A stretch of 64,000 nucleotides of DNA, taken from Triatoma infestans (taxonomy: Eukaryota > Arthropoda > Insecta > Hemiptera > Reduviidae). A program made the position numbers and the translations under genes. Where the stretch lies: NCBI GenBank assembly GCA_011037195.1, contig JAAEAF010001123.1, forward strand, positions 1 through 64,000, read 5' to 3'. Under the pieces are notes generated by a model, which saw only the letters and a program-made list of their open reading frames with translations, was not told where the DNA came from and did no database searches. This document shows positions 42,701-54,700 of the stretch, piece after piece. Within the stretch, counting starts at the first letter, position 1; the number at the start of each line of letters is the position of its first letter.

Positions 42701-45700
42701 GGAGATAAAAGAATATGCTCTAGGGTGTTTTTTTGATGTTGAGGGGGCATTTGACAGAGTATCGTTTGATGCTCTCGAAGATGCCTTGGTACGAAAAGGT
42801 ATACATCCCGTCTTAATCAATTGGATAGGTGTCTATCTTAGGAGTAGGGTTATATAGGCTTCCCTTGGCGGGCACACCATGATAGTACAAGCGGGGAGGG
42901 GGTGCCCTCAGAGGGTTGTCTCTCACCAAAGTGGTGGTGTGCCGTCATGGATGACCTTTTTTTTAGGATGAATTCATCGGGATTTTATGTGCAAGCATTT
43001 GGCGATGATGGTGTTATTTTATTGTTAGGGCGCTGTCTGTCCACTATTTCGGACTTAATGCAAAGCGCCCTTAACATGGTACATTGTTATCACAGGATAG
43101 GTCTTTTCATTCTATCCTAATAAGACCCAGTCAATTCTATTTACTCATAGAAGGAAGATAGTGAGTATTACACCTCCCAGGTTGTGTTAGGCACTTCCAT
43201 ACAGGTTAGTAAATCAGTGAAGTTCCTTGGAGTAGTTCTCGACAGTAAATTGAACTGGTCGGAACTGGAAGCCTGTAATAGAATTAAACAGGCAGGTTTT
43301 TGGCAGGATAAGCGATATGGTCATTCTACCATTTATCGCGAGATGCTTTTAAGGATTCCCATTACAGGTTTCCCTTCTGATAAGATGTTTAAAACTTTTG
43401 ACTTTGGTCATTCCTACAGGGTTAGGTTGCCTTCTAGGGAAGATTGGTTAACCCTGGATCCGTCTGGTGATTCCTGAGAATTATCTCCGATGCTACACGG
43501 ACGGTTCCAGGATGGATGGTAGGTCTGGGGCTGCCGTCTATTTTGAGACGGGAGATCATTTGGTGGTGCCTCTTGGTGAGTGGGCCACCGTTTTCCAGGC
43601 TGAGGTTTATGCAATCTTTGTTGTATTTTGGATGAGAGGGTGCGTAACACTAATTTAAAAGGTGTTTCTATCTGCTCGGACAGCCAGGTTGCGTTGAAGG
43701 CGCTTAGCTCATGTGTCTTCACTTCCAGATTGGTGTTGGAATGTTCTAAAAAACTGGAAGATCTTTCTTCATTGAAGGATGTGCTTCTGGTCTGGGTTCC
43801 AGGTCATATGGGAATCTTTGGGAATGAGGAGGTGGATAGCTTTGCCAAATTAGGCGCCTCTCTCCCTTTCATTGGTCCCGAGCCTGCTGTTGATGTGTCT
43901 TTTGGCACATGTTTGTCAGGCTTCCAGACGTGGATGACCTCATAGCACTCGTGGGTTGTCGGCAGTCTAAGATGCTCATTGGGGGTCCGGACTGAGCTTC
44001 GAGTAGCGGGATCCGATGTCTTTCACGGACCTCTCTCAGGCATCTGGTTGGCTTCCTTACTGGCATTGTAGTTTAAGAAGACATCTCTATACAATGGGAC
44101 ACATGCCTGACCCCTTTGTAGAGTTTGTGAGACGGAGGTGGAAACACACACGCATCTAATGACGAATTGTTTGGGCTGTGAGGAGATTAGGTTTAGGACC
44201 TTCGGCCGGAATAGGATATCGGTAGAGGATCTTAAGCTATGTACTTTTAAGGTTTTGGTCCGATTTGTTCGGTCTGTGGTGAAACTTAGATGGGCAAAAC
44301 CTGGGCCTGGACTTTTGATCCAGACCCAGTAGTTGTTATTCTTTAGGGGTAGCTATATGGGCCCAGGGAGGCTTTGGATAGCGTAGGGTTTTGTCCTCCC
44401 TTCCTTGAATAATAATAATAATAATAATAATAACAACCGGCAGGCTTTGTTTTTTAAGTTGACAAATTTGGGAACCCCTCGAAATTAATAAACATTTTAA
44501 AAGGCTTCTATGAGGAAACGAGAGCAACTGTGTGGCATAAAGAAGAGGCGCCTGAGTTTTTTAGCACCAAAATCGGTGTAAGACAAGGCTGCCTTTTATC
44601 CCCTTCACTTTTCGCCCTTTTCGTTAATGATTTACACGACAGCTTCGGAGAAGGCTTAGATGTGGGTGGGGGAAATATTAGATGCCTATGTACACCGACG
44701 ATGTGTTAAATTACAAAGAATGATTAATAACCTGAGTGAATATTATCGTGTTCGGGGATTAACTATCAACTTAGCCAAACCAAAGATATTAGTGTTCCGA
44801 AATGGGGACAAACTTTCGAGATTTGAAATGGAATTTAGAGGGGCGCCCTATTGAAGTAGTAAATTCGTATAAATATCTTGGTATTACCGTTACCTCAAAA
44901 ATGTCCCTTACTGAACATTTTTTGGAAAGAGTTAGTCACGCAAAATTTGGATTGAACACCAATTGGCACAATTTAATGATGAAAAAAGGATATACCCTAT
45001 TCCACTAAAATAGAAACATATCAATCGGTTTCTCGTGCTGTAGTGAGCAAGTGTCACAGGTATGAGGATTTGAACTATATGATAATTTGGAAAAATTTAG
45101 AAGATATTTAAAAAAAAAACTACTGACTCTTCCCCAGTACACCCCAAAGTATATGGTAGATTTTGAAACCTGAATCGATTCTATATACTCTTATACCTTG
45201 AAGCTCCACTTTAAGTATATATTAAAAGTGTTAGAAATGCCCGCCTCCTGTCTGCCTAACCTACTTTGCAAAGAGGCCATTAACAGGAATGTGTATTGGT
45301 ATAAAAAATGGCAAGAGTTAGGGGAGAAATTTTCAATTCAATTACCTATCTCAGAGATACCATTACTGCGGCAAAATCTGCGATTTTGTGACTGAGTATA
45401 GTAAAAGCTAATAAAGAAGAAGCGTTAAATAAGTGCAAACGTTCAAGGTACAAATTATACAGCAGGCTTTGTACTGTCGGGGACGGCGCCTTGTATCTGA
45501 ATGGTGATTTTGATTTAGATACAATGCGATGGATTTATAAAGTTAGAACTGAATCCCTTAATTTGAATTTCAAATACTGGAACGAGATGATTCCGCTGTA
45601 TGTTCCCTCTGCAACGCCAGAGAAGTGGAGGATACCTATCACTTTATTGGTGCATGCACCGTTCTATCTGAATGGAGGGTTAAATGGTTACAAAAGAAAA

Positions 45701-48700
45701 AATTGTCCAGAGAAGAGGTTTTTAATCTGATAAAGGGAGGAGAGTGGTCACATCTCGTAATGTACCTGAAACAAGCTATTTGTTACAGAAATGAATTAAT
45801 GAGGGAATTTAACTGGTAATGTGAATTGATTTGTATAATATGGAATATTACTTGTATCCTGTGCAATCTCTATCTTAGTATTGTTAATAGTTATTTATTT
45901 AAAATATGAGAGCTAGTTCTATTTTTGACTTTCTAAATGAATAAATATATATATATATATATATATGGTTATAGTTATAATAAAAATACAGACTTGACAG
46001 ACGGATCTTCTCCATTGTCTGTGTGTGTTAAAAATTGTTTGAAAAAAAAAAAGAAGTTTAGGAATTTAGTTTTAGTTTAGAAGTTTAACAAGAATGTTCT
46101 ACTTTTGTATTTTTGCTTTCAAATACACACACATTATTATTATTATATTATTATTATTATTAAAAGATAATATTATGCAAATATCTTTACACTTTGCTAT
46201 TTATTTCCTTATGTAACTAGATCTGGTTAGTAAAATGCTAAACGCTTATATTCACAATTAAAATTATAATTAAGATAAAACCAAAATAAAAAAAGTAAAT
46301 TTAATCAATACCCTTCTGCGCCAGCAGCACTTCCATCTTCCAAACTCTGCAAAAAAATTCATAGGCATTTAACTAACGATTTTTTTTAGTAATATTAATT
46401 AGTAATAACTAACAATTTTTTTTAGTATTAATAAAAGGTTGTTTGTGAAAGAAAGATTCACTTTTGGTCTAGACTCCAACTAAATGTAACGTACTTAAAT
46501 AATTTGTTACTAAGACTTACTGCAAGATATTACAAAATTTGACAAAATAAAAAAAAAAATCTGATATTAAACAGTCAAGCGACTTTCTTTTACTGCAATT
46601 TTCTCAACTGTATACTAAATTTCTTAAACGTTTTGTTGGCCTTAATAATAGATAGATGGCGAAACCATACTTTATACTTGGTTTAGTTTAAAGGGATACC
46701 CACAGAAAACCCTCAAAATCAATTTTCATAGAAAATATTTCAAATAAAATTGAAAGCCTGCATATGTTTAGTAAATATAAAAGATCTTTGGAGTAACTTT
46801 CGAGAAATGGTGAAAGCTGAAAACAATTTATTAGAAGCCAAAGAGTTTTTTCTGACAGAAAACATTCTTGGACATCATCAATGGAACACTCTTTCCCATT
46901 CACACACTCTCTTTTTTGGGGGATATTGGCAACACACGTCATTAGCTCTACTTTCTCTTATTCAATGATCACAATAATAATAGAAATTTTTCTCCAAAAT
47001 TTGGTATTTTTACAAAGTTTATTGGCCTTAAATTACATACAAAGTTGCCAAAAATACACTACATGTCGGCTCAAGGGTCAAAGAATGTACATAAACTTTA
47101 TATCAACTTATCAATCGCCAACAAAACTGAAATAACAGTTTTTGTAATAACAACGAAAGTCATTATTTTCGGTAAAACGTTTCAACCAAAAGTGTTTGAT
47201 TTACATGTACTTAGTATTCCGTCGGATAAACCTAGATAATTATCTAGGTCATTCAGTTTCAATTTTATTTTTAAGAATTTTACCTAATAATTATAGACGT
47301 CTAGATATTTTGCTAGAGCTTTTTGAAAAAGTGACTAACCGTTTCGGCAGATGTCTCATGTGTGCCTTCAGCACTGGATACTTCCTGATTATGAGTAGGA
47401 ATTGATTCAGCAGAATGCCTCCTCAGCAATGATTCTTGTTGTTCTGGGCTAGTGGAGCCTGCGGGTGCTACCACGGTGCTAATACTTCTTTGGCCTTTTG
47501 GCTGTTGTTGCTAGAAACAAATATTACAATTTTATAAAAATTATTTTAGAATATCGAATCTATGTGCATTTATATTTTAAATGAATTTGAAACTCTTATT
47601 AATTGATTTACGAATCAACATTATATAAACAAACTCTTATGAATTTTTAACTTTTACATATTATAATACAAAATTATGTATACCTGAAGGAGCTGTGTTA
47701 CGGCTGTTTTGAGAGGCTGTCCATGGCCGATTTGTTGTGCAGTAGTAAAATGACTGCCATCCTTTATAAAGAGGAATAAATACAAAATATTTATTCTACT
47801 AAGTGTTGAAACAGATAGAATAACAATTTGATCTTCTGAGCGATATAATAAAAGACTATGTACTTGGTAATTGTATGAACGTCTATTACATAATATTTCA
47901 AGTAATAAAAAAAAGTTTGTTTCGTTAATCCAAAATTTGCCTCTTTCTTTTGTTCATATTTCGGATTCAGGTTTCTTCAATTATAAAGAACTAACTCGAA
48001 GGAGACAAATCTGTCAGGATTGTCAATATGTAAATAATTTAAAACTGGTATTGCTAAAATAAGTAAAAAATAAATTTGAGTCTTGTCTGCGGGACAATAT
48101 CTAAAACTGTAAATCTTAGCTGATTCTCTATTTTCCGAATGATCACTTTTAGGGTATCCACTAATTTTCAGAGATACAGGTTAACCTGACTTGATTCTAA
48201 ATAATAAGCGAATACCCAAAATCACTCAGGAAAATAAAGAAGGCCGAGAAGGAAAGCTCGTTCCCTATTCAAAGCTGTTCAATTCTTTTAAGGAAAATAT
48301 TTGCTCGAAAATAAGAAATAATAAATGATGATTCTTTGCATTCGAAGCCATTTTTTTTTCATTCTATAGACGATTTCAGAGTAGGCTAGTTTAGTCCAGT
48401 AATGATTGACATGTCTAATAATTCAACAAATCCAAATTACAATAATAGCGTTAGTATCCTAAGTTTTTCTATCCCGGAAGAATGCCCAAAAGTAAAAAAA
48501 CAACCATTAAGGTTACATTAAATTACTAATACTGAAATCATTTCAACAGTAATGTATACATGCGCGCGCACATATACACAAGAGAGAGAGAGAGTATTAG
48601 TAAAATATTTTTTAGAAATATACCTGAAATGTTTCTGTTGAGTCACTTATGGACGGGGTGCTACGAGATGTTTGTATTGAGCCTTGCGACTCTTGTGGTT

Positions 48701-51700
48701 GTTGAGGTAACAAAAAATAACCTGGCTGCTGCATACTTGTTGCAGTCATCTCCTGATTTTGAATTATTCCATGTATAGTATCCTGCGAATTAGCCACATT
48801 TTCCGCAACTCGTTCGCTCGATTGGCTATCAATACTTACGGCTGCTGAGATTTCTGGAGCGAAAATCTGAGCTCCAAAAGATTGTAGCGGACAGTTTGTT
48901 TCTATAGATGGTGTTATCTGATCGCCTTGATGAGTAACGCTTTGTCCTACTTGCAATAAACAAGGCTGTTGAACTGTTCCAACTCTACGCTGCATTTTGT
49001 TAGAACTTTCAATATTCACTTGAGGCAATGGTTGAGCAGAATGTGTATCAGATAACTTATGCTGCAAAGAGTCAGACTGAATCTGTATTTGTGCAGCAGT
49101 TTGTTGTAACATTTCAATTTGAGATGTATTGCTTTCACAACTGTGAGACCTCGCTGACAAATTACTGTCAGCTGTTAATTGTGAAGAAACATGAGATGAT
49201 TGATATATAGGCGTAGTTTGTTGAAGATCAGCAGAAATGTGTTGCTGAGGATCATATGTTTGTCCAAAAGAAAGATTTGTACTGCTAACATCTGGCAGTT
49301 GCTGAGAAGCAGAGGTTTCTGTGGTCATTATTTGCTGCATGTGAGGCATGTTGGGTTGTTCATAAAACTGATTAGGTTGTACCTGTGTTGACTGGGTATT
49401 TGAAATAATTTGATGTATATTATCTTGCTGAATTTGTTGCGAATGAGTATACTGAGACTGCGCTTGAGGAGCTGCTACAATGTGTTGTACTTGCTCGTAC
49501 TGTGGATGTTGAACATTTGAGATTGTTTGCTGAAGTTCAACTCCAGATGATTGAACAGTAGATTGCTCCTTCTGAATATTATCTGAAAGCATCTGTGTAA
49601 CATGATCAAACCGTGCTTGAAGTGGCTGCTGCGGAGGATGCACACTGGATTGATGTTGTTTATCCAAATGTACTTGTTGGGATTGATCCAGCATAGTTTG
49701 TTGTAACTGATTTTGATGTAATGGAATAGAGGCCTGCAACTGTTCAGCTGGTAACATCTGCGGTTGCTCATAATGAGCTGACTGAATATGTGGTGTTTGA
49801 ACGGTTGAAATTCTCTGTAGCATTTCTGGAGCGATATTTTGAGGCTGGTGGTCATATTGTGACGGCACTGACATAGTCTGAACATTAGAAACTCTTTGAT
49901 CTGTTGTCATATGATCATATTGTGTTTGTGTCATTGGAGGAAGTTGTACAGTTGATATTCTTTGTACATTTTCCTGGTGAATAGATTGCGAGGTCTGCTC
50001 ATACTGAGCTTGTATACGAGAAGATTGAATAACAGAAATTCTTTGTTGGACATTATCTTGAATAACGGATTGAGAGGTAGGCTCATAATGGGACGAAACT
50101 TGAGGAGGCTGCACAGAAGAAATTCTATGCCTATTTTCCTGAGGTAGTTGGGTTAAATGTTCATATTGTGATTGGATTTGCGGAGTTTGAACAGTAGAAA
50201 GCCTTTGTTGAATTTGATCTCCTTGAGCTTGTTGATGCTGTTCAAATTGAGCCTGCTGTACTTGAGAGGGTGGCATAATTTTCTGAATATTTTCTTGCTG
50301 GGATCCAAGAACTTGAGGCTCTTGTTGGGACTGAGCCGAGAAAACTGGTTGCATTTTGTCCTGGTGTGGGGGAAGACACTGGGCTTCGTATTGTGGTTGC
50401 ATCTGTAAAGGCTGAACATTTGTCACAATTTGTGGAATTTGATCTCCCATTACTGACTGTTGCTGCTCATAATTTGTCTGTTGCATTTGTGGTGGCTGAA
50501 CAGTTGACAACCTCGGCTGCATTTCTTGCTGTACTGTATGAGGCTGCTGTTCGTAATGGGTCTGAAGTGTGGGAGGTTGTACAGTCGACATTCTTTGATG
50601 AATATCTGACGTGAGAGGTGGATGGACTTCTGTTTGCGGTTGTGTTACATTTTGGGGCTGCACGGACGGTACTCCGTGATGCACATTATCCATCTGCATT
50701 TTCAGCGATTGATCACACTGAATATTAGGTGCCTGAGCTGGAACCGCTGAACTTATATTTTGAGAATTTTCGTTTTGTAGTTGGGAAGGCTGACTTAATG
50801 GTGACATCGTTTGCTGCATGTTTTGTTGTTCAAACTGATGAGTAATTTGAGGTGGCTGAACAGTTGGCATTCTCTGTTGTGTTTCCGTACTTATCTGAGA
50901 AGAATTTACAGTTGATATTCTGTGCTGCGGCGTTTCCGTAAGAGCTTGAGGAGGCTGCATTCCTGATACTCTTTGCTGAGCTTCGGGATGAATTTGCGGA
51001 GGTTGCACAGTTGATAACCTCGACTGGGTTTCTTGATGAATTTGTGGTGGTTGCACTGATGACATCCTCGGCTGGGTCTCTGCATGTACCTGTGGCGGTT
51101 GGATTGTTGACAATCTCTGTAATGATTCTGGATGCATCTGTGGAGGCTGTATTGTTGAGAGTCTTTGTTGGTTATCTGAATGTATCTGGGAAGGCTGTTC
51201 AAATTGCTGTGGAATATTTGGAGCTTGAACCGTTGATATTCTTTGTTGTAAATTATCAACTGGAATGCTTTGTGAGGTTTGAGCTTGCGTATTCCCAAGA
51301 TGCATGCTTTCTGCGTGCGCAGAATCATACTGGTGTATCTGGGGAGTAGTAATTGAAATTCTCTGTTGAACATTGTCTGGATGTAGCTGCGGTTCATACT
51401 GTTGCACTTGAGGCATACGGACTGTGCTTATTCTTTGCTGAATGTTCTCTGTGGGATGTGACTGCATAGGTTGTGATTGGACAATACTAGTAATTGGTTG
51501 TTGAAAATTTGTATCTGACTGCTGGTTTGTAAATGACTGAGAAATTTGCTGTCCTTGAGGTGGCTGCACTGTCGAAATTCTCTGACTTTGTACCGGTTCG
51601 ACCGAGTGCAACTGAGGTTCATATTGAGATGATACTTGTATTTGTTGAAGTGATATTTGGTTGGGATGCTGTAACTGTGAAATCTGTGGTGGCTGCACTG

Positions 51701-54700
51701 TAGACATCCTCTGAACCTCAGGATGTATCTGTGAATGGTCATATTGTTGCATCTGCGGAGTAGTCACAGTTGATAATCTCTGTTGCACACTTTCGGTCAT
51801 CTGTTGTGACTGTATTTGCAACTGTGGCATTTGCACTTGAGAAACTCTCTGCTGAATGTTTTCTAATGGAATCTGAACGTTTGTTACGGTATGTGTTTCT
51901 TGTACAGATGGTGTTACGTCATACTGTGCAGATGGCTGAATATTAGCCATTATATGTTGTACATTTTCTATTTGTGGCTGTTGAATCGTGGAAACTTTCT
52001 GTTGGAGGCTGTCATTATGAGCTGTAGTTGGCTGTAAATTATCGAATTGAGGAGGTACGGGTACTTGTGGTGTCTGAACTGTTGAAATCCTATGTTGTAC
52101 CCCATCTTGAGGCTGAAATTGTCCCATATGTGTCGGTTGCATGTGATCGTAAGCAATTTGAGAAGGCAAAGCTGACATCAAGTGATGCATACCCTCAGGA
52201 TCCTAATTACAAAAATAAAAATATATGTATTCATAAAAAGAAGCAATTCTTTCTTCAGAAATTTATCAAAACATCAGAGATTACCTGTGAAAAATTAGCT
52301 TCTTGTGCCAAATGTCCAATAATCATTCGGGGTTGATCTTGATAAACCACAGATCGGTCGTCGATATAAAGTTGGGCAACAGAAACATTTGTATTACATC
52401 CATCATGTTGTGAAGGTGACATTATTCCATCTTGCACCAAAGATCTTTCAGTCTGCACAACAACTTGTTCAGGCTGAATATTTATCTGAGAAGGATCGCC
52501 ACTCTAAAAAAAACAGAAAGTTGAAAATTAGAAATATTTCCTGAAAGCACGTTACTGTTACTATTTTCATTGACATTTAGAACAAGTCAAGAAATAGCTA
52601 TATCCGGAAAAAAGGACATCATTTAAATATTACATGTATACTTTTCATGGTAGAGAAAAATAAAAAATAACTACCCAATTAGTTAATTTTGGTGGTTCTT
52701 AATAACCCAAGCATAACGATAGGTAAAAAAAAATTTGTTCTTATTTTTGTAGATAAACTATGCTTAGAATAGTATATATGTTGAAGAGCATAAAATTATT
52801 ACACGAAGATAATTAGCAATTTTCTATAATGTACAAAAACAATAAAAATACATGCAAATGCAACTATAAAAATGAAAACGCTCAATTTTTTTACTTATAT
52901 TAGATAAAAACTTGCATATCCCGAAAAAGGAACTTGAAATAGTGTTTTATAAAAGTTATTATTAAAGTAAGCTTATCAATATTATTAATGTAATTATTTC
53001 GAATGGTTAATCCCAAAAGCTAAGCATACATACGGAAGTCCTCACACTTAAAAAGAATTTGAGGAACTTTGAGAGGAATAAACTTGATTAAAAAAAATCT
53101 GGTGTGAAACACTCACACGACTTTCTCTTACTCCTTCTTAATATATTAGAAGATAAAATTTCTTTAAATTTCAAATTTTGCTTATTTGTCTTAACATAAA
53201 TATAGAGGTGGTGGTGGTGGTGGTGGGGGGGGGACAGGTATCAATATCTACCAACACATTTGAATTTGAACGTTTTAGATTCCTCGAACCACCTAAAGTA
53301 AACTGTTACAAATAAAGTGATAGGTTTATATCTTTGTAATTAACAAATCAAATTAAAAGAAATCGTTATAGCAGTTTCAAAAAAAAAAAAAAACGAAAAC
53401 CTTATCTAAAATCGCACTTCCTGTAAACCGATTTTCTAAAAATTGGCATTCTAGCAAAGTTTCTTATGTATATGAATATTATACAGGTGGCATAACCATA
53501 CATTGTACTGGAGTGGTACTTTAGCGGAAAGCTGAAACGCTACTGTTCCCCAGAACCCCCAAAAATAATTTTCCCTCGAAAATGTTTCAAATAAAATTGA
53601 AGGGATTTATGCGTGCAGATTGTATACAATTTTAAGAAAATCGTTATAACCGTTTTCGAAAAACAGCAAACACTGAACAAACATCTTGTAAAGTCGCACT
53701 TCCTTGATACATTTTGCCCGAAATCATAGTGTGAGACGCGGTGATGATAGTACCTAAACGGAATTCCAAGTTTGAGCTTATTATCTTGAGATAATTTACT
53801 CAAACACACAGACCAGAGAGAGTGATAGGGAGGGGGAGAGAGAGAGCCCTTTCTCTTTTTTCTCGTACGCACGAAACTTAAAAAACATATATTTTCCGGT
53901 GAAAACTCAAAGTCGAAATTTTGACAGTATCGGAGTACTTCCTTTTACTAGGAGTAGGAGAAAGTAAAAATTAACTTGGAAATAAACTTAAACCTCAAAC
54001 TCCAACAAATTTAATTTCAATTATTAAAAAGACTTGGCTGATAGTAATAAAATGCAAAAATTTAACTTTTTTGGGTGGGATCAACGAAAATTAGAGTTTT
54101 CTTTTTAGAAAACAAAACTTTTTTCCTTTTAAATAATATAAGTATCTCTACAAGTTGGCTCATTAATAACTGACCTGGAAATCACCCATAAATGCTGCCA
54201 TCGACTCTTCATCAAATGCTAAAATGAAATACTAGATAAGCATATAAAATAAATAATTTAAATAATTTTTTAAATTTAAATAATTTTAAATTTAATCGTT
54301 ACCATGTTCCTCTTGTTGTTTTCTTCCTTCCCTAGCCTTTTTCAACGACGTTATCTGAGCAACAAGCATTCTTTCAACTGAACGGTAATCTTCATCATTT
54401 ATAATACCACTTTTGGCCTGAAAATTAAGATCTTAGTTTACGGGATGAAATGAAAACTCTAATTATTAAATGAATTGCAAGTAGTTAAATAATTCACAAT
54501 AAATTACAAATTACTAGTCATAATTGTGTTATCTGGAGGTGCAACATTATGGAATTTTAACTTTCTTTTACCGTTAGTAAGAGAGTGTACTGCTAATTGG
54601 TAGATGGTTGGATGGACGGGTGCGTGGATGGATGGGATGGATATAGAGATAAATATAAAAGGAAAGTAATGCCAATTTTTTCTGGTTGGCTTAATGTCCA

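Larger units (their letters stand above)
39347..44434 (+). mobile_element. I/R1-type LINE (5.1 kb) inserted into the older LINE
   Basis: GC-richer than everything around it. Order: 5' UTR, gag-like ORF1 (about 40160-40900), endonuclease (41040-41680), reverse transcriptase (42230-43130), RNase H (43460-43950), short 3' UTR and a (TAA)n tail at 44408-44433. It is flanked by a 6-bp duplication AACCGG (39341-39346 and 44435-44440). The RNase H domain and TAA tail fit the I superclade. ORFs are broken by several stops and frameshifts, so it is inactive. Confidence 0.88.

Noticed and set aside
49475..51742. Long open frames on both strands overlapping the Gln-rich exon (for example 50906-51397 and 51428-51742 minus, 51011-51349 plus)
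   Set aside because: They arise because CAA/CAG/CCA-rich repeat codons rarely give stops in other frames. Only the 1193-codon frame agrees with the splice phases.
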